Part shown: positions 34,136-41,606 of the stretch, in pieces | How the letters are laid out: every line of letters starts with the position of its first letter | Numbering within the stretch: the stretch's first letter is position 1 | NCBI GenBank assembly: GCA_903822545.1 | Contig: CAIJPN010000083.1 | Span: forward strand, 1 to 61,449 | Direction of reading: 5' to 3' | Length of the DNA: 61,449 nt | From: an uncultured Anaerolineae bacterium | Lineage (GTDB): Bacteria; Chloroflexota; Anaerolineae; Anaerolineales; Villigracilaceae | Notes under the pieces: model-generated | Seen by the model: only the letters and a program-made list of their open reading frames with translations | Told to the model about the DNA's origin: nothing | Database searches by the model: none | Translations under genes and position numbers: made by a program

Positions 34136-36424
34136 ATGGAAGCCTATTGCATGAAATGTAAGGATAAGCGTGAGATGCTGGAAGCCGAACCAAGCTTCAA
34201 CGCGTCTGGCGCACCCGTTACGCGCGGAAAATGCCCCGTGTGTGGCACCAAGATGTTCCGCACCGGGCGCACCGAAGCTCATGCTGGCCTTACCCCACCG
34301 GTGCGCGAACAAAAACGTTCTGGCAAGCTGGTCATCGTCGAATCACCGGCCAAAGCCAAAACGGTTGGGCGCTTCCTCGGCAAGGGATACACCGTCCGCG
34401 CCTCAGTGGGGCATGTGCGCGATCTGCTGCGCTCGCAGCTTTCGGTGGATATTGAGCATGAATTCCAGCCGAAATACCGCGTGCCGAATGAGAAAAAAGC
34501 GGTTGTGAAGGAATTGAAACAACTCGCAAAAAACCACGCAGAAATCTACCTGGCCACCGACCCAGACCGGGAAGGGGAGGCTATTTCCTGGCACCTGCTC
34601 GAAGCTGTTGAGATCGACCCGGCACGCGTTCACCGCGTTACCTTTCACGAGATCACCGAACCGGCGATTGCCGAGGCTTTTGGACATTCGCGCGCCATCG
34701 ACATGAACCTGGTAAATGCGCAGCAGGCCCGACGCGTGCTTGATCGCCTGGTTGGGTACAGCATCAGCCCGATTTTGTGGGAAAAGGTGCGGTCGCGGCT
34801 TTCTGCGGGGCGGGTACAATCTGTCGCCATGCGCCTGATCGTTGAGCGGGAGCGTGAAATCGATGATTTCATCCCCAAAGAATACTGGAGTATCAGCGCC
34901 GAGTTCAAACCCGAAGGCGTGCGGCAAACATTTGTGGCCAAACTGGTAAAAATAGATGATAAAGAAGTCGAATTGACTTCCAAGTCTGAGGTTGATCCGC
35001 TGCTGGTGGATATGGAGAAAACACAATACACCATCAGCCGCATCAAACGCAGCGAGCGGCGGCGCAAACCGGCAGCCCCGTTCATTACATCCACGCTGCA
35101 ACAGGAAGCCTCGCGCAAGCTCGGTTTTACCGCCAAGCGCACGATGGGGCTGGCCCAGGGCCTGTATGAAGGCCTGGATGTGGGCGAAGGCGGCACCACT
35201 GGCCTGATCACCTACATGCGCACCGATTCCACCAACATCTCGGATTTGGCGCGCAACGAAGCCCGCGCCTATATTGCTAACCGGTATGGCGATGATTTCG
35301 TCCCGGCCCAGCCGCCCGAATATAAAACACGGGCTGTTGGTGCGCAAGAAGCTCACGAGGCCATCCGTCCCAGCTCAGTGGCGCGCGACCCTGAGAAAAT
35401 GAAACCTTTCCTTGAACCGGCCATGTTCAAGCTCTATCAGCTGATCTGGCAGCGTTTTGTGGCCTCGCAGATGGAAGCGGCGGTTTACGATACCCTTTCG
35501 GTGGAAATTGGCGGGTCAGCAGGGCATGTTTACCTGTTCCGCGCTTCCGGGTCGGTGGTGAAGTTTCCCGGTTTCCTGGTGGTGTATGAAGAATCCAGGG
35601 ATGAAGATGCCAAGGACGAAGAAAATGTTCGCATCCCGGCTAATATTGCGGAAGGCCAGAAACAGACCGTTGTGCGTTTGCTGCCCGAACAGCATTTTAC
35701 CCAGCCTCCGCCGCGTTTTTCTGAAGCCTCGCTGGTGCAGACCCTGGAAAGCTTTGGCATTGGCCGCCCTTCGACTTATGCGCCCACCATTTCCACCATC
35801 CAGGAGCGTGGCTATGTGGAGCGTGTGGATAAGCGTCTGATCCCCACCCAAACCGGCAGCCTGGTCAATGATTTGATGTCGAGGTATTTTGCCGATATCG
35901 TAGATGTCAACTTCACTGCCAATATGGAAGCCAGTCTCGACAAAATTGCTGCCGGGGAAGAAGATTGGGTGCGGGTGATGACCGAGTTTTACGGGCCATT
36001 TGAGCAGAAGGTGAAATTTGCCCAGGCCGAAATGCCCGCCACCAAATCTGGCCCCGAGCCAATTGGCCGTGCCTGCCCCGATTGTGGTAAGGACCTGGTC
36101 ATCCGCTATGGCCGTTATGGCAAGTTTATCTCCTGCGCAGGCTTCCCCGATTGCCGTCATACCGAACCCTGGCTCGAAAAGATCGGTGTTACCTGTCCCA
36201 AAGATCACGGCAATATCGTGGAGCGCAAAACGCGCAAGAACCGGGTTTTTTATGGCTGCGCCAATTACCCCAGCTGCGATTTCACATCCTGGAAACGCCC
36301 GCTGGCCTTCCCGTGCCCGAGTTGTAAGGGCATGCTGGTCATTGCCAGCAAGCGTGAGGCGCAGTGTCTCGATTGTCACGAGGTTTTTCTGTTGGATGCG
36401 GTTCTTCCAGATTATGTTGGATGA
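34136..36424 (+). CDS. topA: DNA topoisomerase I with N-terminal DUF5679-like zinc-binding domain
   Basis: The product has 762 residues. Residues 1-45 (AYCMKCKDKREMLEAE...GKCPVCGTKMFRTG) are a zinc-ribbon with two CxxC pairs like DUF5679. The topoisomerase begins near residue 62 with GKLVIVESPAKAKTVGRFLG (TOPRIM) and holds DPDREGEAISWHL. The catalytic Tyr is in LITYMRTDSTN (about 361). SAGRVQSVAMRLIVERE and QTLESFGIGRPSTYAPTI complete the core. The C-terminus has three further zinc-finger-like segments (ACPDCGKDLVIRYGRYGKFISC; CPKDHGNIVERKT; CPSCKGMLVIASK). It relaxes negative supercoils. GGAGGAATT precedes the start, which supports inclusion of the extra domain. Confidence 0.95.
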   Translation: MEAYCMKCKDKREMLEAEPSFNASGAPVTRGKCPVCGTKMFRTGRTEAHAGLTPPVREQKRSGKLVIVESPAKAKTVGRFLGKGYTVRASVGHVRDLLRSQLSVDIEHEFQPKYRVPNEKKAVVKELKQLAKNHAEIYLATDPDREGEAISWHLLEAVEIDPARVHRVTFHEITEPAIAEAFGHSRAIDMNLVNAQQARRVLDRLVGYSISPILWEKVRSRLSAGRVQSVAMRLIVEREREIDDFIPKEYWSISAEFKPEGVRQTFVAKLVKIDDKEVELTSKSEVDPLLVDMEKTQYTISRIKRSERRRKPAAPFITSTLQQEASRKLGFTAKRTMGLAQGLYEGLDVGEGGTTGLITYMRTDSTNISDLARNEARAYIANRYGDDFVPAQPPEYKTRAVGAQEAHEAIRPSSVARDPEKMKPFLEPAMFKLYQLIWQRFVASQMEAAVYDTLSVEIGGSAGHVYLFRASGSVVKFPGFLVVYEESRDEDAKDEENVRIPANIAEGQKQTVVRLLPEQHFTQPPPRFSEASLVQTLESFGIGRPSTYAPTISTIQERGYVERVDKRLIPTQTGSLVNDLMSRYFADIVDVNFTANMEASLDKIAAGEEDWVRVMTEFYGPFEQKVKFAQAEMPATKSGPEPIGRACPDCGKDLVIRYGRYGKFISCAGFPDCRHTEPWLEKIGVTCPKDHGNIVERKTRKNRVFYGCANYPSCDFTSWKRPLAFPCPSCKGMLVIASKREAQCLDCHEVFLLDAVLPDYVG

Positions 36425-36462
36425 GTAAATTGGCCCAAACTGGAGCAAATTGCTTGTTTTTG

Positions 36463-36491
36463 TTGGCATATCTGCTAAGGTTTTGTATAAT
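36463..36491 (+). promoter_or_regulatory. Sigma70-type promoter of the 36530 membrane-protein gene
   Basis: TTGGCA (36463-36468), a 17-base spacer and an exact TATAAT (36486-36491) form the clearest promoter in the window. The expected start is near 36498, giving a leader of about 30 bases that contains GAAAGGAG before ATG 36530. Confidence 0.8.
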
Positions 36492-36529
36492 AGATTAAAT
36501 GTTCGTTCCTGACGAAAGGAGCGCAAGCG

Positions 36530-37528
36530 ATGAATCAGAGGACAGAAATTTTCAAGAATCCAGTAGTTGCAGCAGCGTTTGGTTTGATTCTCGGCCTTTT
36601 GCTTGGCCTGTTGTACGGGTGGCAGATCAGCCCGGTAGAGTGGCAGGATGCTCCAATCAACCTGCTGCGCGCCGATTTGCGCGAAGATTACATGCGCATG
36701 TCGATCGACTCTTTCCGTGTGAATGGAGATGCGAATCTTGCGGTTGCGCGTTACATTGCGCTCGAACCGTATGCGTTCGACACCTTCAACACCGTGAAGA
36801 GCAATCCGGGCACGATAGACCCTATCGTGATTGAGCTTTACCGGGAAGTGTTGAAGAAGGCAGGGGTGATCGATAAGCCCATCGATCCCGGTACGACAAC
36901 CCCTGGCACAGCCGAGCCCGCGTCTGGCGGTCTTAGCTTCTTTGTTATTGTTGGTGCGTTGCTGGCGGTTGCCGTGATTGGCGCAGTGGTCTTTTACCTG
37001 TTCCGCACGTCACGCCGGTCTGGGCCGCTTACCCCTGCCCAGCAGGCTACCGAACTGAACAAGAACATCGAAAAGACCGATTTTTCGCAGGTGAACCAGG
37101 CTCCACCGGTGGCGCAATACGTCACCAGCTATGTGCTCGGCGATGACCTGTTCGATGACTCCTTCAGCATCGACTCACCCGCCGGTGAATTCTTGGGCGA
37201 ATGCGGTGTGGGCATTTCTGAGACAATTGGCGTGGGCGACCCGAAGAAGGTGACCGCCTTTGAAGTGTGGATGTTTGACAAGAACGACATCCAGACTGTT
37301 ACGAAAGTTTTGATGAGCCCGCACGCTTTTGGTGAGCCCGGCATCCGGGGCAAACTCGAATCAAAGGGTGAGATGGTCATGCTGGAGCCTCGCAAGCAGG
37401 TTGTGCTTGAAACGCAAACCCTCCAGATGGTGGCTTCCATTTCAGATATCCAGTTTGGACAGGGTGCGCTGCCCGACAAGAGCTATTTCGACCGCATCAC
37501 GCTCGAATTGGCGATTTGGACAAAGTAA
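36530..37528 (+). CDS. Membrane-anchored protein of the YGW/PVE-type lineage family, two-helix form
   Basis: The product has 332 residues. The first helix and flank (GLLLGLLYGWQISPVEWQD...NLLRADLREDY) carry the same signature as the products at 21799 and 22692. A helical segment follows, then a second membrane helix (SFFVIVGALLAVAVIGAVVFYLF, about 142-164). Residues 200-332 form a conserved-looking soluble domain (YVLGDDLFDDSFSIDSPAGEFLGECGVGISETIG; FEVWMFDKNDIQTVTKVLMS). With a strong own promoter and a strong terminator it is a single-gene unit. No known domain is recognised; the topology places the C-terminal domain in the cytoplasm if the N-terminus is inside. Confidence 0.75.
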   Translation: MNQRTEIFKNPVVAAAFGLILGLLLGLLYGWQISPVEWQDAPINLLRADLREDYMRMSIDSFRVNGDANLAVARYIALEPYAFDTFNTVKSNPGTIDPIVIELYREVLKKAGVIDKPIDPGTTTPGTAEPASGGLSFFVIVGALLAVAVIGAVVFYLFRTSRRSGPLTPAQQATELNKNIEKTDFSQVNQAPPVAQYVTSYVLGDDLFDDSFSIDSPAGEFLGECGVGISETIGVGDPKKVTAFEVWMFDKNDIQTVTKVLMSPHAFGEPGIRGKLESKGEMVMLEPRKQVVLETQTLQMVASISDIQFGQGALPDKSYFDRITLELAIWTK

Positions 37529-37542
37529 TTTCACAAAATTCA

Positions 37543-37578
37543 AACACCCCCGCGTTCAAAACGCGGGGGTGTTATTTA
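37543..37578. terminator. Strong terminator, bidirectional
   Basis: AACACCCCCGCGTT (37543-37556) and AACGCGGGGGTGTT (37560-37573) are perfect 14-bp arms with a three-base loop. The plus side is followed by ATTTATTT. It ends the 36530 gene and lies 50 bases past the greA stop on the other strand. Confidence 0.9.
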
Positions 37579-37625
37579 TTTAACCCAATTGCAGGATGTT
37601 TGTTTCAGGTTACCACAAACCGATA

Positions 37626-38090
37626 TTACTCGATCCCCAAAATTTTTAGACGGATCTTGCCGCCGGGGGTGGTGGCTTCAACCACATCCCCAACATGGTG
37701 TTCCATTAGCGCCCGGCCAATTGGGGATTCGTGCGAAATCTTCCCGGCGCGCGGGTCGGCTTCTTTTGCGCCAACGATATAGAAGGTTTCCGGCTCGAAA
37801 TCATCTTCCTGCACCTTCACTTTAACTCCCACACTGACGATTTCTTTTGAAACCACGCCATCCACCACCTCGGCGGCAGAAAGGGTGTATTCCAACTCCT
37901 GGATGCGGCCCTCAAGGAAAGCCTGGTCTTCTTTGGCTTTGTGATAATCAGCGTTCTCAGAGAGATCGCCCATCTGGATGGCATCGCGCAGGCGGCGGGC
38001 AATCGATTCGCGCTGCGGGCCTTTGAGTTCGGCCAGTTCTTCTCTAAGTTTGGCGGCGCCCTCGGCGGTTAAATAGATTGGTTCGGTCAT
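37626..38090 (-). CDS. greA: Transcript cleavage factor GreA
   Basis: The product has 154 residues, standard length. The N-terminal coiled coil (YLTAEGAAKLREELAELKGPQRESIARRLRDAIQMGDLSENADYHKAKEDQAFLEGRIQELE, quoted by start only in family terms) includes the GDLSENADYHKAKEDQ tip with the acidic DLSENADY residues that enter the polymerase channel. The C-terminal FKBP-like domain has KISHESPIGRALMEHHVGDVVEATTPGG. It rescues backtracked RNA polymerase by stimulating RNA cleavage. AAGGAGACAAGCC precedes ATG 38090. Confidence 0.96.
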   Translation of the reverse strand: MTEPIYLTAEGAAKLREELAELKGPQRESIARRLRDAIQMGDLSENADYHKAKEDQAFLEGRIQELEYTLSAAEVVDGVVSKEIVSVGVKVKVQEDDFEPETFYIVGAKEADPRAGKISHESPIGRALMEHHVGDVVEATTPGGKIRLKILGIE

Positions 38091-38114
38091 GGCTTGTCTC
38101 CTTCAAAATCAAAA

Positions 38115-38156
38115 TTCCAGGTTGAAAGTTGATGCTCCAACCTGGAACTTTCAACT
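38115..38156 (-). repeat. Overlapping, mutually exclusive hairpins in the greA leader
   Basis: TTCCAGGTTG (38115-38124) is an exact complement of CAACCTGGAA (38138-38147). GTTGAAAGTT (38121-38130) is an exact complement of AACTTTCAAC (38146-38155). The two stems share bases on both sides, so only one can form at a time. They lie between the dGTPase stop and the greA ribosome site. Confidence 0.7.
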
Positions 38157-38170
38157 TTCATTAGTAATAG

Positions 38171-39322
38171 CTACGGTTTGGCGAATGGATCGAACAGGCG
38201 GTTATGTTCTTCGAGCGCGTAACGATCGGTCATCCCGGCAATGTAATCGCAGATGGTACGTTCCAGCCCGCGGATGTGAATATTTTTCTGGACATGCCCA
38301 GGGAGCATGTTTGGTTCAGCACGATAAGCATCGAACAAATCTTTAATGGTACGCTCAGCCTTGACCTGCATCCGAACCACGCGATAGTGCCGGTAGAGCT
38401 TCTGGTAAAGGAAATCTTTTAACTCGCGGTTGCGGCGCTGGACATCTTCGCTGTAGCCGATCACGTGATAAGCAAGTTTCTGCAAATCCAGGGGCGATTG
38501 CGCGCTGCTTTCTTTCAGCCGCCGGTCAGTGGATTGCACCATATCGGTGACCATCATCCCGACAAGCTGGCGAATCATGCGGTGGCGCTCCATCTCATCC
38601 AGTGTTGGGCCACGCCAGTTGAAGGCATCTTTCAGGATTTCCCACAGGGCAATGCCATCTAGCATTTGCGGGGTGAGCATGCCAGAGCGCAGACCGTCGT
38701 CCAGATCGTGAGTGGTGTAAGCCAGTTCATCGGCCACATTGCAAATTTGGGTTTCCAGGTTGCCGCGCAAATCCGGGTCGAAATCGCGCGCATCTGAAAG
38801 ATCGTATTCCGATTCGTGTTTGACGATGCCTTCGCGCACTTCCCAGGTCAGGTTTAGCCCGGGGAATTCGGGGTAGCGCTGTTCAAGCTCGGTGACGATG
38901 CGAAACGACTGTTTGTTGTGATCAAATCCGCCATAATCCTTCATTAGCCGGTTGAGCGCAACTTCACCGGAGTGCCCAAACGGCGAGTGTCCCAGATCAT
39001 GCGCCAGGCAGATGGCTTCTACCAGGTCTTCGTTCGCGCCCAAAGCGCGCGCCAGGGTCCGTCCGATTTGAGCCACTTCCAGCGTATGCGTCAGCCGTGT
39101 GCGGAAATAGTCGCCCTCGAAGTTGATGAACACCTGGGTTTTATATTCCAGCCGCCGGAAAGCAGTGGTGTGCAGGATGCGATCCCGGTCGCGCTGGAAA
39201 GCAGTGCGAAACTCAGGCTCACCATCCAGGTAGGCGCGCCCGCGGCTGTCTTTGCTGCGCATTCCATAAACCGCCAGCGACTTGTCTTCGAGTTCTTCTA
39301 GTTTAAAACGGTCGAAAAACAT
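38171..39322 (-). CDS. dGTPase-like HD-domain triphosphohydrolase
   Basis: The product has 383 residues; AAGGAAGTAC precedes ATG 39322. The sequence has FRTAFQRDRDRILHTTAFRRLEYKTQVF, then TRLTHTLEVAQIGRTLARAL (first HD histidine), CLAHDLGHSPFGHSGE (the HD pair) and ADELAYTTHDLDDGL. These are the metal-binding and substrate residues of the Dgt family, which cleaves dGTP or other dNTPs to the nucleoside and triphosphate. Family length is about 370-400 for this class-2-like form. It is followed by greA on the same strand, 80 bases on. Confidence 0.9.
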   Translation of the reverse strand: MFFDRFKLEELEDKSLAVYGMRSKDSRGRAYLDGEPEFRTAFQRDRDRILHTTAFRRLEYKTQVFINFEGDYFRTRLTHTLEVAQIGRTLARALGANEDLVEAICLAHDLGHSPFGHSGEVALNRLMKDYGGFDHNKQSFRIVTELEQRYPEFPGLNLTWEVREGIVKHESEYDLSDARDFDPDLRGNLETQICNVADELAYTTHDLDDGLRSGMLTPQMLDGIALWEILKDAFNWRGPTLDEMERHRMIRQLVGMMVTDMVQSTDRRLKESSAQSPLDLQKLAYHVIGYSEDVQRRNRELKDFLYQKLYRHYRVVRMQVKAERTIKDLFDAYRAEPNMLPGHVQKNIHIRGLERTICDYIAGMTDRYALEEHNRLFDPFAKP

Positions 39323-39414
39323 GTACTTCCTTTCAGAAGCAAATGTCATTGCGCCCTTTGGACTGCGCCGTTAAAAAAACGACTCTGTTCAGAAATGCGC
39401 AATGACATAATAAG

Positions 39415-39498
39415 TAGGGCGAGTGGGGGTCGAACCCACACGGTGTCTCCACCGACAGATTTTAAGTCTGTTGCGTCTGCCGATTCCGCCATCGCCCC
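39415..39498 (-). tRNA. tRNA-Leu (anticodon UAA)
   Basis: The minus strand reads GGGGCGATGGCGGAATCGGC, then an anticodon arm ACAGACTTAAAATCTGT with anticodon TAA, a long variable arm (CGGTGGAGACACCG) and a T arm TGGGTTCGACCCCCA. The long variable arm is typical of class II leucine tRNA. The acceptor stem pairs throughout except for a G-U first pair, and CCA is not encoded. It decodes UUA (and UUG by wobble). Confidence 0.95.
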
Positions 39499-39704
39499 AG
39501 TGAGTTTATTTTATCTCAAGAAAACATTCCGTCAAGGAAAATACCGTTACTGGTCAGGGCTTTCCTAAAGTCGAGAAAACTATTCAGGTTACAGCCCACG
39601 CCCTCTCTTTGAAAGTGGGGTGGAAATCGAGCGCTTATCTTGTGATTTGGAAGGAATTTTACTGCTGGTAAATACCCGCCGGGTTGGTAGGGTTTTCTGT
39701 TTGC

Positions 39705-39754
39705 TTAGGTATTACTTTCCCTTATTCAAATCCATAAGGGAAAGTAATACCTAA
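39705..39754. repeat. Perfect 21-bp inverted repeat upstream of the decaheme cytochrome gene
   Basis: TTAGGTATTACTTTCCCTTA plus T (39705-39725) and its exact complement (39734-39754) flank an 8-base loop. The arms are AT-rich, unlike the surrounding genome. There is no adjacent gene end for it to terminate: the tRNA is transcribed away from it and the cytochrome start is 127 bases further on. Confidence 0.85.
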
Positions 39755-39794
39755 ATTTATCATTAATGCAAGGTTGCTTACTTTCATCACCTAT

Positions 39795-39820
39795 TGTGAA
39801 AATTCACACATCTATATAAT
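39795..39820 (+). promoter_or_regulatory. Candidate promoter and operator of the decaheme cytochrome gene
   Basis: TGTGAAAATTCACA (39795-39808) has exact inverted arms TGTGAA/TTCACA, the half-site type used by CRP/FNR-family regulators, though with shorter spacing than the E. coli CRP site. TATAAT follows at 39815-39820. The start codon lies 61 bases downstream. Control by a CRP/FNR-like protein would fit a respiratory gene but is an inference. Confidence 0.5.
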
Positions 39821-39880
39821 CGCATAAATCAAACTTGGAAATTGCTCTTCCTTGATTTGTTTGCCAAAAGGAGAATGTGA

Positions 39881-41536
39881 ATGAAAAAGTTGCTTGTTTT
39901 ATTTGGATTGGTGCTTGTGTTTGCCAGTGTTTTTATGAGCCTGGCAACCCCAGCCGGAGCCGCCGGGAAGCCCGCCAAAACCCCGACCCCAACCCCAAAA
40001 CCGGCTACCGCGACCCCTACCGCTAGCGTGCCATCCCCTACCCCTACCACGATTGCGCCCACCCCCACCCCGGTAGTTCCTACTCCCACCCCCAATCCGC
40101 TGAACCCACATGCCAGCATCACGTCTTATAACGGCCCACAGACGTGTATTGCCTGCCATGCCAGTGAAGCCCAGAGCATGTTGACATCTGACCACATGCA
40201 GTGGGCCGGCAAGTGGAAAGAAGTCAACACTTACTGCACTGCCCCCGAACCCGCCGATTTCGCCTGCCGCTCTTGCCACGTTAGCACCGGCAAGGTCACC
40301 AACCTGACCGTCAACGACATCGACTGCCTGATCTGCCACAACGATACCTACAAGCGCGCCCTTGGCCCACAGACGAATTACCAGACCGTCACCGACTGGA
40401 CCGGCGCCAGCAAAACCTACAACTTCCCGGTCAAAGTTAATGGCGATTACCAGTTCCAGCCGCGTTATGATCTGATGCCTGCCGGCACCACCATGGTCAG
40501 CCTGGCGCAGAATGTTCACCTGCCCACCAAAACCACCTGTCTCAACTGTCATGCCAAAGCGGGCGGCGGTGATGGCGTCAAACGTGGTGACATCTATATG
40601 AACCTCGCCAGCCCCAGCCTGACCACCACCGAAGATGTCCACATGTCCCCCGCAGGCGGCAACCTGACCTGCCAGGACTGCCATGTTCCCAACAATCACC
40701 TCATCCCTGGCAAAGGCATCGACCTGCGTGTCAGCGAAGGCGGTACTGTGACCTGCGAACAGTGCCACAGCAACACCCCGCACACTGTCACTACCGCCAT
40801 GAACAAGCATGCCAACCGTGTGGCCTGCCAGACCTGCCACATCCCATCTTACGGTAAAAATACCGCCACCGAAATGTCCCGCAACTGGACAAACCCGCAC
40901 TGGAATCCGGCTGGCTGCAACGGCCAGGGTGCCTGGATTGGCGAAGAAGTCAAAGGCTCCAACGTCACCCCCACCTACAAATTCTGGAATGGCACCAGCG
41001 ACATCTACAACTTCGGCGAAAGCCTTCAGCCAGTGAACGGCATCTACAACCTGGCCCAAACCCTCGGTAGCCTCCAGGATGGCAAATTAACCCCCATCAA
41101 AGTGCACACCTCCTACCAGCCTGTTCATACCGCCACCCAGCGGGTAGTCCAGTTCGATGTGCTTTGGCAGTTCATGACCGGCAAATTTGAAGAAGCAGCC
41201 GCTCGTGGCGTGGCCTTCATGGGCCTGACCGGCCCCTACACCTGGGCCACAACCAGCGCCGACCAGCTGATCACACACGGCGTTGAGCCCAAAGCCAATG
41301 CCCTGACCTGCGCCCAATGCCACGACAGCACCACCCGCATGGATCTCCAGGCGCTTGGTTACACCCTCAAGGGCACAACTGCCCAGGTCTGCACCCAATG
41401 CCACCGCGAAAAGCGTTACAGCGGCGATTACGCCGGCTTCCACGATCGCCATGTTAACAATCGTGGCAACGACTGCTCCTGGTGCCACACCTTCAGCCGC
41501 CCCGAACGTGGCCTGACCCTCGACCCCACCCCATAA
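39881..41536 (+). CDS. Secreted decaheme c-type cytochrome
   Basis: The product has 551 residues; AAAGGAGAATGTGA precedes the start. A signal peptide (LLVLFGLVLVFASVFMSLATPAGA) and a Thr/Pro linker (residues 30-75) lead to ten CxxCH haem sites: CIACH, CRSCH, CLICH, CLNCH, CQDCH, CEQCH, CQTCH, CAQCH, CTQCH and CSWCH. Sites cluster as seven in the first two-thirds and three near the C-terminus, with a haem-free stretch between. Additional His residues for bis-His ligation are plentiful. It probably carries electrons outside the membrane; partners (quinol dehydrogenase, NrfD) are not in the window. It resembles octahaem/multihaem redox proteins but the specific enzyme is unassigned. Confidence 0.9.
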   Translation: MKKLLVLFGLVLVFASVFMSLATPAGAAGKPAKTPTPTPKPATATPTASVPSPTPTTIAPTPTPVVPTPTPNPLNPHASITSYNGPQTCIACHASEAQSMLTSDHMQWAGKWKEVNTYCTAPEPADFACRSCHVSTGKVTNLTVNDIDCLICHNDTYKRALGPQTNYQTVTDWTGASKTYNFPVKVNGDYQFQPRYDLMPAGTTMVSLAQNVHLPTKTTCLNCHAKAGGGDGVKRGDIYMNLASPSLTTTEDVHMSPAGGNLTCQDCHVPNNHLIPGKGIDLRVSEGGTVTCEQCHSNTPHTVTTAMNKHANRVACQTCHIPSYGKNTATEMSRNWTNPHWNPAGCNGQGAWIGEEVKGSNVTPTYKFWNGTSDIYNFGESLQPVNGIYNLAQTLGSLQDGKLTPIKVHTSYQPVHTATQRVVQFDVLWQFMTGKFEEAAARGVAFMGLTGPYTWATTSADQLITHGVEPKANALTCAQCHDSTTRMDLQALGYTLKGTTAQVCTQCHREKRYSGDYAGFHDRHVNNRGNDCSWCHTFSRPERGLTLDPTP

Positions 41537-41551
41537 AGAGCCACAAATTTT

Positions 41552-41580
41552 GACCCCCGCGCAAGCGGGGGCTTTTTTTG
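41552..41580 (+). terminator. Terminator of the cytochrome gene
   Basis: CCCCCGC, a GCAA loop and GCGGGGG are followed by CTTTTTTTG, a textbook factor-independent terminator 17 bases after the stop codon. Confidence 0.93.
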
Positions 41581-41606
41581 TTATAAATTCCCGCTATAAT
41601 CCAGCC

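Noticed and set aside
39899-41059. Minus-strand frame over the decaheme cytochrome
   Set aside because: Gly/Val-rich shadow frame; the plus strand has a signal peptide and ten CxxCH motifs.
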